Assembly: GCA_015680685.1 (NCBI GenBank)
Contig: MNCI01005856.1
Coordinates: 1,306-65,305 of the forward strand
Direction of reading: 5' to 3'
Length of the DNA: 64,000 nucleotides
From: Gnetum montanum
Lineage: Eukaryota > Streptophyta > Gnetopsida > Gnetales > Gnetaceae
Shown here: positions 34,901 through 46,566 of the stretch, in pieces
Layout: each line of letters opens with the position of its first letter
How positions within the stretch are numbered: position 1 is the stretch's first letter
Program-made: the position numbers and the translations under genes
Notes under the pieces: generated by a model
Database searches by the model: none
Told to the model about the DNA's origin: nothing
The model's input: only the letters and a program-made list of their open reading frames with translations

Positions 34901-36150
34901 CTAATTTGATAATAGTTCTTCTTGGTTTTGTGCTTTCCATCTTAACTTCGACAAGTGATTTAATACTACATTTTGTGTGCCTTTCTTGTTGATTATGGTA
35001 ATGTCGAATTCTTGTAATATGATGAGCCATCTAATCACCCTAGGACTCACCGTTATTTTATTCATTAGGAATCTTATTATACTATGATCTATATGGACAT
35101 AAATGGGGTACCTGAGCACAAAGTGTGTGAATTTTTCTAGCACATAAACCACTATCATAAGCTATTTTTTTGTGATGGTGTAATTAAGCTATGCTCTAGT
35201 GATGCTTCTACTAGCATAATGTATGTAATATGACCTTTTTTGATCATCCATTTGCATTAGCACTACACCCAATGCATAATTTAAAGCATCTATCATTATG
35301 TGGAAGGGCTTAGACCAATTCAGAGCTTGAAGGATTGGTGTTTCGATTAACTTTTATTTTAAAGTTTTAAATGCCTTCTCACATTATTCTATCCATTGAA
35401 ATGGTGCATCCTTCTTTGTTAATTCTACTAATGATTTTGTTATTTTTGAAAAATTTTCTAAAAATCTTCTGTAATATCCTATGTGACCCAAAAAAGATCT
35501 AACATCTTTAACAATTTGTGGCCTTTGGGTGATGTTTTGAATGACTCTAATCTTCTATGGATCTACCTCAATTTCCCTTTGTATCATAGAACCATTCCAT
35601 CTTGGACCATTAGATAGCTTTTCTAGTAATTAAGCTTTAAATTAGTTTCAACACATCTTTTTAATACTTACCGTAAATGGTCCAATGCTTGTTTAAATTC
35701 TAGCCCATAAGTTGAGAAATCATCCATAAATACCTCCACATCAATACCTATATGTTTTTGAAATATGCTTAGTACTAATCTTTGAAAGGTAGCATGTGCA
35801 TTGCATAGATTGAAAGGCATTTTCTTGTAGGTAAACGTTCCCCATGAACTAGTGAATTTAGTCTTTTCTTGATCTTCTGGTGCAATGTGAATATGGTTAT
35901 ATCCATTTTATCCATCAAGAAAGCTATAGTACAGATGCCCTGCTATGGTATCCAAGACTTGGTTCACAAATGGCAAAGGAAAATGATCTTTGAATGTTGT
36001 AGAGTTCAACAACTTGAAATCAATACATACTCTCCACTTGCCACGTTTCTTTGGAATAATAACCAAAGGACTAATCCATTTGCTATTTGCAATTCTATAG
36101 ATGAACCTTGCTTTCAATAGTTTTTCCAATTCTTATTTTACTACTTCTTT
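34901..36150 (-). pseudogene. Reverse transcriptase and RNase H of gypsy element C (degenerate)
   Basis: The ORF at 35908-36129 (minus) gives FIYRIANSKWISPLVIIPKK, GKWRVCIDFKLLN, TFKDHFPLPFVNQVLDTI and YYSFLDG. Continuing down the strand come an EDQEKTKFTSSWGTF block and the catalytic VFMDDFSTYG at about 35720-35750, which element A has lost. RNase H lies at 35158-34901 (YVLEKFTHFVLRYPIYVHIDHS; LIILQEFDITIINKKGTQNV). Internal stops are present. Domain order and motifs place it with Athila/Tat-like gypsy elements. Confidence 0.87.
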
Positions 36151-36949
36151 ATGCTTAGAATTCAGCCTTCTTTATGGTTAGCATCATGGCTCAAAAGTTG
36201 GATCTGTGTATATCTGATGTTGACAAATTCATAGATCAAAGCCTATTAGTTTATTGTAATACCATGTAAATGTTGGTGGCCATTTACTGACCACTTCCGA
36301 TAATCTCTTTTTTTGATCTTTATCTAGGTTGGTGTTGATAATTAATGGTTTCTTATTATTTAGAAAAGCATATTCTAGTATCACTTGTAGGAATTTTAAC
36401 TCTAGTGGTTCTAGTTCTAACTAATTCGAGATCTCGAGCTATCCCCATTTAATGTCTTCTTCTTGACATGAATGTGTATAGAGGTGTTTTTTCCTTAACT
36501 ATTCCAACTTATCTATTTCTTCCACATAGGTGCTTATAAATTTGATTTGTTGGTTTCATATATATTTTAGATTCTATTTTTTCATCAGTAGCCAACTAGT
36601 GGATGCCTTCTTGTTTAGTGGCTGCAGCATACAAGCATCTTTGCACATAAATTTCTTCTACACATCTCTTGCATGTTATGTTGCTCTCTTGTTTAATAGC
36701 CCATATTTTCTACTTGCAATTGCACCCATTATTGTTGTATGTGATATATGGAACTTTGCGTTGTTGAATGATTCCAACTTCATCCTCCTTAGAAATCTCT
36801 AAGGACAAGTCTCTAATTCCAAGCTTAGCATCCACAGTGCTAAGCCAAGCTCTTCACATATTGATAGGAAACATTCCCTTGTTTTCTTCCACATGAATGA
36901 GTAAGAAATTAGTAGGATAGGACCAACTATTGATGGTAGTAATGACATC

Positions 36950-39500
36950 ATCTATCTATCTTGGTGGGACTATGATTGATTGGTCTAAAAGCTTTAATCA
37001 GATGTTCCTTTTCTTTAGTGGTGGAAGATTCCAAGCCTTGTACATGTCTTGAGAAATCAAGTTTATCCCTAACCCAAAATCAAGTAGAGCCTTGCACGAT
37101 TTATGACCTACTACTATTACTTCCCAAATCTATTCTTTTCTGGGAAAGTGCTCTTGCCTTTATCCAGTGTGTGATGGTTTGGGTAAGCATGACAGTTGTT
37201 AAGTTTGAATTAGTAGAAGATTGAAGCTTAGTGTTCCTTGGAGGAGTGTGTGTAGAGGGGGTTGAAGTAGATGGGGTTCCATTCTTTAATCCTTTTCTAA
37301 ACTTATTTGAAAGAATGAACATTTCCTAGATTGAGGTTCATTCATGATTATCTCCTCTTGCATGTTTACTACCCTTATTGCATTCTTTTGTCGTGGCTAT
37401 GACAGTAGCTCCCCTTGAATTATTGGTGGTGGCATTGACAGTAAAGTATGTTAAGGTTGACTTGTTGGACCAGCTACTAGTTGATGTACGTATAGATTGG
37501 AATACATCCTTGGAATGGTAGGTTTGTAATACTCAGGTGGACAATATTAAGAAGAAGTAAGAATTGAAGCATTCCTTAGAGAGATTGGATGTTGTACATA
37601 ACATTCATAAGGATTTGGTTGCCTATATGGATACTATTGCCTTGGTGGTAGCATTACCCATGCTTATGGTTGTTGCCACTATTGTTGTTATTGCTCTTGT
37701 GGTTGAGGGTAATCGCCGCTTGGATAATAAATTGGTTGGAAGGGTTTCAGATTACCTTGAGGGTAAGGTAATAATTTTAGCATCTACTTTTTGACAAATC
37801 TTGGGATGAGTGCATATGCCCCAAACTCTTGCAAGTGTGCCATAATAGGGTAACATCCCTTGGGATGTTCATATTCACAAACCTTGCATCCTTTCTTGTA
37901 TTCTTAGCTAGAGTTAATACACTTTTGAACTGAAGCAAAATTTCCCTTCTACTTATAGTTTTTTCATCCACAGTCTCTTTTCTTCTTCTTATCTTTGCCT
38001 TTATTAAGTGCTTGTTCAGTTCTTTCTTCTATTATCTTTAGGGCACTAGCAAAATTTTTGTCCATCGAGTCTCACATATTTTCTACCTTAGCTGCTATAT
38101 CATTGATAGACGTTTGGGTGAGTAGATTTTTCTTCTGAATCACATCTTCCAAGGTTTCTTCTTCTTGCTTGTCACACATTTTTACATCTCATTTCTTGAT
38201 TGATGAATCTTGATTATATTCCTCAGTTGATTCTCTCCTTTTCAACTTGCCTTCCTATTTTGTCACTTGGTCTATTAACCTTTTAATCTAATGGACAATC
38301 ATCTCTAATAGTCTTCCTTGTGCATAGGCCCCAAGGGTTTCTCTTGTTTCATTCCTTAACCCATCGACAATATGTCTAAGTTACTCCCTTTGTGAAAATC
38401 CATGACCTAGGCATTTATGTAAAAGAGAGTAGCATCTACCCATTGTTGCATCAAGGGATTTGTGTGTCCCTTGCTTCCATACCTGGATTTTCTTTCCAAG
38501 GTTAGATACCCTTGAGTAGGTTTGATATTTGTTATTAAAGAGTTCAACCATGGTACTCCATCTTATGATTGATTCTAGTTCCAATGATCTATGCTAGCTC
38601 TCTGCTTCTTTGATGAGTATCCTAGGAAAAAACTTGGGCTTTTGCCAGTAACTTTTGATATTTTGAAGGGCATAGGCATCAAGGAATGCTTGAACATGAT
38701 GTTGTGGATTTGCATTGCATCAGCCTTCAAACTTAAGAATGTTATTTATATCTAGTCACTTGATGTGACTATCCCTAATATGCCTATTTGGAATATATAC
38801 TACTTCCCTAATATTGATAATGTTGTGAGTGGTCAACAGGGACTCTTCATGGTCATTGGATTCATACGATTTGTTGTAGTGATGTTCCCTTTGGTACTCA
38901 TAATGCTCTCTCTCTTCACGTCTATTCTTGTCTCTTCTTGGTTCATACTCATCCTCTTCTTCATCAAGATGCCTTTGACAATATTCATGCCTATCATGAG
39001 CCTAACGTCTTTCCCTATCGTGATCTCTAAGTCTTTGTTCCCTTTTATTAGAGACCACTAATGATCATAAGGAGGAATATGAAGTAGTTGGAGAATGATG
39101 TTGGCTGGTTCTCCTTCTGTGACTCTAGAATTGATCCCTTTGTAATCCCATAGAAACTCTAGGCCTTAAGCTTTACCTATGTTTAGAGTCCTCTACCTCT
39201 CTTCTTAGCATTTTTGCAAGGGTCAAATGCAATTATACCTTATTAGGCTTTTCTAGATGAATAATAGGTGTTTGTCAGTGGGCTTCATGATTATCGTGGA
39301 GTTTTTTTTTTTTTTTGCTAAGAATGCATCATCATTAATTTCTTCTAGGACAACATTAGGATTGATTTTCATTCCTTTACTATTTCTATGCCTTGTCCCC
39401 ATAGCAGCATCTCTTTGTACTTGTGTCTCTATGGGTTGGTACGACATGGTCATGTGTTTGGTCACATGATACCCTTCTTGTGCATGACTTCAATTCATTT
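36950..39500 (-). pseudogene. gag and protease of gypsy element C (degenerate)
   Basis: Minus strand, starting near 39465 (MTKHMTMSYQPIETQVQRDA...). A charged region is followed by the block at 38381-38584 (LFNNKYQTYSRVSNLGKKIQ, DATMGRCYSLLHKCLGHGFS), closely matching element A at about 7618-7780. Next is the CEYEHPKGCYPI-type C-terminal motif near 37850. The protease trace lies at about 36950-37100 with ALLDFGLGINLISQDMYKAW (DFG in place of DTG), followed by SYPTNFLLIHV. A run of about 15 A bases (plus-strand poly-T at 39302-39317) encodes Lys and is prone to slippage. Stops and frameshifts are common. Confidence 0.8.
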
Positions 39501-39559
39501 CCATCAAGGCTACCTGAAGCATGGCTGGTGCTTAATGCTTTGGAGGCAAAACAATCTTA

Positions 39560-40219
39560 TTGAACAAGAGGTAAAATTATAAGTCTAGTTAACTATGAAA
39601 ACACAAATCTATTCTAGCTTAGAGTGATGGATATCTAGTCCTAGTCTAAATTACATACCTTAGACTCATGTAATTAGAATTGGGATTACCCAGTGGAATT
39701 ACTATTGAGTGAATCAAACAACGCCACTACTAGGTTACCAGATAACTACACTTAATGCTCAAAACCTATAGTATCCATTTCGCTTACTAATAACGTGTAA
39801 ACTAAATTGTTTGAAATGGAAATGATTAACTAGGAAAGCAAGAAAGTTAGTCTAAGTAAAACATAAAGAAAACTAAGGAATGTTGCAATGATGAGAAGCA
39901 ACTTCGATCTTTATTACCACACATAAAATGTATCCAAGTACAATTTACTCAAATAAAGATGTTGGTCAATTGCTTAACACCACACTGCAAACATTCACTT
40001 TATCGTTAAAAGTATGAAAACAAATTACAAAATTTTCCCTAAGACTAGAATGAAAAAGTTTTCATTTATGCACCCAAGTGTTAGTATTTATAGGGTTGCA
40101 TAAATCCTAAGACATCGCATCAATGATGACATGGGATGAGCTATGATATCATATTTACAATATCGTTGATGTGATATCGTAGATATGACATCGCATCACT
40201 ACAAAAATTGGTTTTATCA
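39560..40219 (-). repeat. 5' LTR of gypsy element C (inner edge appears truncated)
   Basis: Matches 25030-25662 in the same orientation. The outer end is TGATAAAACC on the element strand (position 40219). The inner end diverges at 39560 without the common LTR end blocks or a primer site, and gag sequence starts soon after. This suggests a deletion across the LTR end and leader. The TATA box is on the minus strand at about 40085-40094. The U3 (about 40100-40200) is rich in GATATC and CGATAT dyads. Confidence 0.75.
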
Positions 40220-40308
40220 ACAATTACATCATATCTTACATTTCACATCTAATTAATGCTTTCACAAGTGATTAAGTAATTTATTGTAACATTGTTATTG
40301 TTGAAGTT

Positions 40309-41295
40309 TGATGAATCATCAGTTGGCTTAGATATCATAGATGCTACATCGCATCTACGTTGTAGCATCCCTATCGGTGTGTCTTAGTTGGTTGATATGT
40401 TGTAGATGCAATATCATAACTGCATTGACGAGATCTTGTCAATGTAAGGTTTGTTGGATTAACAGGTATGCATCAATGCAATGTTTGCTTTTGCCTATAA
40501 ATACTTGTGCACCCACCATGTATTTGGTATCTTTTGGTCATTTTGTAGCTTGACTCTTACAATTCAATTTCATGATTTTATGAAACAGTCAATGAGTGCC
40601 CGCAGTGTGAATCTGAGTTAGTTGTATGATGTCTTATTTGAGTGGCATTGTACTTGGATACAATCCATGAATGGCAATAAGATCAAGATTGATTCCTATT
40701 CATTGTAGTACTTTTACTTAGAATAGATTTCCTTTGAATGCAATTTACTATTCATGTAATTAGTTAATATTTAAATTTTCATGCATATTAATTAATCGAT
40801 GGAATGAGAGTGACCAGTTTCAAGCGTAAACACATATTTGCTTGGTAATCCTAGTGGTGTTATCACTTGGTTTAGTTAGTAGCATAATTCTTGGTAATCC
40901 TAGTAGCACTATCGCTTGGTTTAGCTAGTAGCATAATGCTTGGTAATCCCAGTAGTGGATACGTGAGTTCAGGATGTCTACGGCAAGCTAGGAGTGGATA
41001 CTCATTGCCTATAGGCTAGTTTAGGAGTTATCTTCTTATTGTTAATTAGATTAAATAATTAATTTCTTTATTATTGTTGAGATTAGTTTACAACTACAAC
41101 AACATCATAATCATATGTCTCACTTTGGACTAAACCATACATGATAATTGCTACCACTAATCTAAGTGGAAAGACAACAAACTGTGATTAATGTTTAACA
41201 ATCTACAACTAGTTCCATCCATAAAATTCAACTGGATCACATGTGAACACTTGTGATTCGTATGGTTGGACATAGGGGGTACTTGTTACTCATCA
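40309..41295 (+). repeat. 5' LTR of gypsy element B
   Basis: 987 bp, homologous to 45668-46561. It contains a U3 dyad (GATGCTAC...GTAGCATC at 40340-40369), the TATA box CTATAAATA at 40495-40503 and GAGTGCCCGCAGT at 40594-40606. The block 'cttggtaatcc(t/c)agta' is repeated about three times (about 40850-40960). Confidence 0.93.
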
Positions 41296-41296
41296 T

Positions 41297-41316
41297 TGGT
41301 ACCATTTCCAAGGATG
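41297..41316 (+). other. Primer-binding site of element B, tRNA-Asp type
   Basis: TGGTACCATTTCCAAGGATG directly after the LTR resembles TGGCGCCGTTGCCGGGGAT with substitutions, parallel to element A. Confidence 0.55.
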
Positions 41317-41437
41317 GTGCTAGTTATCTAAATTGGTTATATTATAAATGATTGTTATAATGGTATTAATGATTTATCTTTTAGGAATATTAATATTTAA
41401 AAAAAATCACATATATTATTCATTAAAATTTGAAAAC

Positions 41438-43100
41438 ATGTCTTCTTCACATAAGACCAATAATGCATCATATGATGAGAACACTAGTAGGAGAAATGAT
41501 AGGATCTATACTAAAGAAAATTAGAGTGAACAACCATAAGTAGGCATCTCATATGCTCATTTAGACACTTACTACACTTAAAGACTATGTTCAACTGATG
41601 TAGACAAACCTAGAGGGGATGGAACCAATCCTAGAACAAGGAGGGCCTCAAGGCCTAGGACCTCTTCTAAACCTAGGAGAGATATATGAAGGGACCATAG
41701 GAAGAGATATAGAAGGCATGGCTATTCTCCTAGTTTCTCATCTTCCTCTTTCTCTTCAATGTCTACTTCTGACAAAGATGAACGTAGGTATAGAGATAGA
41801 GCTCCACTATGAGATCAAGATATAGATAGTAGTTGAACCTAAGGGAAAAATCAAATATATCAAAATGAGCATAGAAAAGATTATCACAATTGGATGAATA
41901 AAAATATAGATCATCACCATGATGTGTTTGATGCAGATGGACCCTTAGTAGTGACTAGGGACCTAACACAAATTTGGGAGGTAGTGCAAAAACCCCAAAG
42001 GCATCAAAGGGATAGATGCATCAAATAACTTGATATGAACAACATTTCTAAATTTAGGGGAGGCTATAATTCTGATCCACAACATCATTTACAAGCCTTC
42101 CATGATGCTTGAGCCTTGCAAAACATTGAATGTAAGTGGCAAAAGCTTAAGGTATTTCCTAGAAAACTAATAGATGAAGTTGAAAGTTGGTATAGATTGT
42201 TGGAACCAAAATTAATCCATTGGTGGTCCACAATGCTGGAGCTCTTCAATGAGAAATACTAAACCTATGCAAGGGTGTCCAACCTAAGTGCTNGTCTATC
42301 GATGAAATTGAAGTAAGGATATATAAGATGTGGGAGTTGATGAACGACAAAGTTACAAGCTACGTGAAAACCATAGAGGAGAGAGTAATGCAAAATGAAT
42401 TGAGTGATCAAGACAAGAAGAGGGAAAAGAATAAAAAAACATGCAAGAACACTTATTAGCAAAAAGGTAAATGGCTATAGGTGATAAGGCTATAGACTCA
42501 ACCACAGAAGAGGATGATGGATGTGACATCTACCTATATGACAATCCAAAGGGCTATTGCCCAATCATGTTACATCTACATGAGTATTGAGCTTTTGCTT
42601 TGAATTCCAAGTTTGTACAAAAGTAAATGCCTAGGAAATTACCTTATTCATAAGGTAATTATAAATAGCCCTACAACAAATCATGCTATTCTAATGGGAC
42701 TTCTTATCAGCATCAAAATACTATCAACCACAGTGGCAAAACCCATAGTCGTGGGGGAGGCCATCATCAAACTAGTACTACCCTTATTGCCAACTAGACC
42801 CATACGGATATTATGTTTAACAACCTATTTCTCCAATTGGTTCTACTTACTCTACCTCAAATCACTACTACCACTCTTGAATATCATCAACCTGCAACAT
42901 CTTCTGTGGGATCACCATCTCACGCCTCTTGTCCTCCATCATATCCTCAATATTCTCATCTTTCCCTCCACTACATGTCACCATCAACAACATAGGAAGG
43001 CTTGGCACCACAACATCAACAAAAGAATGTCACTTATGCTATGAGCATACATGAAAATAATAATGCTAGTAGATCTCAACCACAACCTTAGAAACGTCCT
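41438..43100 (+). pseudogene. gag: gag of gypsy element B (degenerate)
   Basis: The reading starts MSSSHKTNNASYDENTSRRN at 41438. It is Arg/Asp/Ser-rich, then carries the core FRGGYNSDPQHHLQAFHDA (about 42054-42112) and LFNEKY...YARVSNL (about 42243-42285), matching elements A and C. An N at 42293 interrupts, and the expected following block is absent. The C-terminal motif CDIYLYDNPKGYCPIMLHLHE occurs at about 42521-42583, followed by PYGYYV and QPISPIGS. There are numerous stops. Confidence 0.8.
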
Positions 43101-43260
43101 TTCTTTAGGACAGTTTCCCTGCACAAGCGCAAAACTCATAGACCTATTGGCACATCAAAACCAACACAAAGCCTATGTAATGCAACATCCTTCCCCTTCA
43201 AAATAATGTCTTCTAATCATACACAAAAGCAAACAACCATCACCACTCCAACATAGAACA

Positions 43261-43870
43261 TAAATGATAAACCTATCGTTGTGGAGAGACAAAAACCTCC
43301 TTACATCACTAATAATGATAAAAGGATGTCGTTGTGGGGTGGAAGTTCAAAACATTAACACAAGCCCTATATTGACCCACAACAAAGTAAAGACACAAGT
43401 ATGTGAGTAGAACCAAGTCTACATAGTAGCCACTAAACCAGAAGACACCCAATGGCTTGGGAATCAAAGTACAAAATCATTTAAAAGATGCATGGAACCA
43501 ACCAAACCACTTATTAATTCTTGTCATGGTCAAGAGCTTAGTCGTGGGGGAGATACCCCATCCTAAATCAAGAACTAATAAGTGTTTTTCACTTTTTTTG
43601 TNCATGACAAGAATTAATAAGTGGTTTGGTTGGTTCCATGCATCTTTTAAATGATTTTGTACTTTGATTTCCAAGCCATTGGGTGTCTTCTGGTTTAGTG
43701 GCTACTATGTAGACTTGGTTCTACTCACATACTTGTGTCTTTACTTTGTTGTGGATCAATATAGGGCTTGTGTTAATGTTTTGAACTTCCACCCCACAAC
43801 GACATCCTTTTATCATTATTAGTGATGTAAGGAGGTTTTTGTCTCTCCACAATGATAGGTTTATCATTTA
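43261..43870. repeat. 268-bp inverted repeat bounded by Ns
   Basis: The left arm 43261-43528 and right arm 43603-43870 are reverse complements of equal length with only a few mismatches. The right arm sits exactly between an N at 43602 and an N at 43871. This creates mirrored ORFs on both strands encoding the same peptide. The geometry suggests a small contig placed in the wrong orientation rather than biology. Confidence 0.85.
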
Positions 43871-43871
43871 N

Positions 43872-45667
43872 CAGTTCTTTGAATAAAAGATCTTTATCAT
43901 GAAAACATTTTAGTTCTTCTTTCATAAAACTAAAATCAATTAATGATCATGGTATCTTGAAGAAAGAGGGAAAAACCAAGTAGGAATGGTAAAGGATGTG
44001 ATCTCAAGGGGACTTGTTGGGTTCTCTTATTAACTTCCTTCATGTGGTTTATGACTCCTCTTGAAACGTATCATCACTTCTCCATTGACCAATTAATAAA
44101 AAGCTATGTCTTTGTATGGTGTGATTCTCATCCAAAAATCAAAAAAAAAAACACAAATAATGGAAATTCAAAGCACACCCCTTAGACATAATAACGGGCT
44201 ACAAGCACTACTTATGGGGCTAGAAAGACATGTTACCCATGCTTGAAGGTGACCCTCTAAGGCCTTTCCTTCCTTCTTCCCTTTTTGGAGCAATGATTGT
44301 TTTTAGTGATGGTTGTGGACTCATGATGGTTGGTAAGAAGGAACACATCAATGCGAGGTCACTACTAATGGTATGGAATTGGTCTAAACTTGGATGGATA
44401 GGTATGGCGATCATTTTAATCATATTCGACACAAGAGCCTATTGCAGACATGGTCAAGTACCTTACATCCCTATTTTTGCAATCCATTTTCATCTCATTA
44501 TTCATGTCACTAATGCCTACAATTATGAACCTTTTGGTTTTGTATAGTATAGTGCAACATCCTAGCCAAGGCAGTTGTGTGTTGTTTGGAACAAAGGCAT
44601 GGTTTATATGTAACTTCTTGGGTGCCTATAGACATCTATGAAAGTGGTTATGCAAGGGCATTATTGTAAGAGCCTGCTTTAGGGAGGACCCACTTGCATA
44701 ACTCTTGTTGATCATGGCTTTGAACTAATCTTCACATCATCCACGAACATTAGTGATACTTTCTTTGAATTTATGCATAATTTTGGGACTACTTATCATT
44801 CATTTCAATTATTTTTTTCTACTTTTCTATCTCAATATCCTTCAAATTTAAAACTTTCTTGGTCATCTTCTATATTAGACCTTGATTTTCATTATTCAAA
44901 AACTTGTGTGCTTTCGGAGTTATATTTATTAGTCATGGGGGCTAGGAATGTCCACTTTGAAATTTTTCTAACATCCTATTTTCGAACATTATGGTAACTA
45001 ATAGTAATTAATCAAAATAATGTGAACAAATTGGTGATTTTAGCTACCTCATTGCCTTTGGCTTAGTACATGGCCATTGCCTTATGCTAAAATGCAAACT
45101 AAGGGATTTGAAAAGAGTTAATTATTAAGGAAAATTTACAAAAACTAATGTTGATCCTTTAGTAATTGCAAGTGATGACTAAAATGAAAGTCCAAGATTG
45201 AATGTCTTTTGCAAGACAAGGAAAAGAGGCTAAGAGAATGACAATAGAGGATATGCCCATGGACAAATAGTAGCACATAAAAGGATTAAAGCTCAAACAT
45301 CCTATATTTGCTAGATCCATGGGATGATGAGAAGAAATTTCAGTCCATCCTTTAAGAATGTTCTGCATAAAAAGAGAAGCTTCAACATAACAATCAAGGT
45401 TGAAAGTTTGCTACCACTAGCAACAATAAAAAGATTCATCTTAAGTAAATTTTTGAAGACCTCTGCAAATTTTGTCAACTTCAATGTCTGTCCAGTCTTT
45501 TTGTCATTTTGTAATACATCCACTTGAATAAAATTGTACAATGTAGCACTCAAAGTCAGTTAGTAGTTAGAGTCAATCAATAATCCCACACATTCTTGAT
45601 TTTTGTAAAAAAAGCTTGGTTCTATTCTGTTAACTTGAGGATGAGGTTTTAGTTAGCCATGGGGATA
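43872..45667 (+). other. 3' non-coding part of gypsy element B
   Basis: No coding trace of pol. Blocks such as 'gtaaaggatgtgatctcaaggggac' (about 43990) and 'gcgaggtcact' (about 44354) match the non-coding 3' region of element A around 13030-13430. A purine-rich 'catggggata' (45658-45667) precedes the 3' LTR. Short ORFs here are low-complexity or unsupported. Confidence 0.65.
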
Positions 45668-46561
45668 TGATAAATCATCAGTTGGTTGAGATATCGTAGA
45701 TGCTATATCATTGATGCTACATCACATCTACGTTATAGCATCCTTATTAGTGTGTCTTAGTTGGCTACTACGTCGTGGATGCGATATCGTAGCTACGTTA
45801 ATGGGATCTCATCGACGTAAGGTTTGCTACATCAACGAGTACTTGTCGACACATCGTCTGTTTTTTCCTATAAATACATATGTGCCCACTGTGTATTTGG
45901 TATCTTTTAGTCATCTTGTAGCTAGACTTTTGAAATTTCATTTCGTGATTTTAGGAAATAGTCAATGAGTGCCTATAGTATGAATCTAATTCAATTGTAC
46001 AGTGTCTTTTTCGAGTGGCATTGTACATGGACATAATCCATGAATGGCAATAAGATCGAGATTGATTCCTATTCATTATAGCACTTTGACTTAGCATGGA
46101 CTTCCTTTCAATGCAACTTACTTTTCATGTACTTAGTTAATATTTAGATTTTCATGCATATTAATCAATTGGCAAAATAAGCATGACCAGTTTTGAGCAT
46201 AAACATGTATTCACTTGGTAATCCTAGTAGTGTTATCGCTTGTTCGCCTAGTAGCATACAACTTGATAATCCCAATAGTGGATACGTGAGTTCAGGATGT
46301 GTACGGCAAGCTGGGGGCAAACACTCATCACTTGTAGGCTAGTTTAGGATTTATCTTCTTCTTATTAATTAGATTAAATAATTAATTTCTTTATTATTGT
46401 CGAGATTAGTTTATAGCCACAACAACATCATAATCATATGCCTCACTTTAGACTAAACTATATGTGACAATGATACCATTAGTCCAAGTGGAAAAATAGT
46501 GAATTATGATCAACGCTTGTGATTTGTATGGTTGGACATAGGGAGTACTTGCCACTCATCA
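45668..46561 (+). repeat. 3' LTR of gypsy element B
   Basis: 894 bp, homologous to 40309-41295 and ending GCCACTCATCA. The TATA box is at about 45868. The GAGTGCCCGCAGT motif has decayed to gagtgcctatagt at about 45965. It is followed by the AAGTT duplication. Confidence 0.92.
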
Positions 46562-46566
46562 AAGTT

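Larger units (their letters stand above)
24800..40219 (-). mobile_element. Gypsy element C: long minus-strand element with extra coding regions, interrupted
   Basis: Related direct repeats at 25030-25662 and 39560-40219 bracket an internal region that, read on the minus strand, holds gag, protease, RT, RNase H and integrase. An extra coding region, a foreign insertion, a coiled-coil coding region and a purine tract follow next to the lower repeat. The 5' LTR is therefore the high-coordinate copy. The purine tract (gtgggggta on the minus strand, complement of 25663-25671) abuts the 3' LTR. No clear target duplication was found. The 3' LTR probably extends to about 24800 and the 5' LTR seems truncated on its inner side. 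Domain motifs match element A. Multiple stops make it inactive. Confidence 0.85.
40309..46561 (+). mobile_element. Gypsy element B: LTR element with gag but no pol, 6.25 kb
   Basis: Direct LTRs (40309-41295 and 45668-46561) begin TGATGAATCATC/TGATAAATCATC and end ACTCATCA. They are flanked by the perfect duplication AAGTT (40304-40308 and 46562-46566). A tRNA-Asp-like primer site follows the 5' LTR, then gag, then an N-bounded inverted duplication, then sequence equivalent to the 3' untranslated part of element A. Protease, RT and integrase are absent. Because three Ns lie in the middle, the missing pol may be a true deletion or an assembly loss. Confidence 0.92.

Noticed and set aside
43457-43674. 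ORFs on both strands encoding the same peptide (KVQNHLKDAWNQPNHLLILVM)
   Set aside because: They are the two arms of the N-bounded inverted duplication, not two genes.
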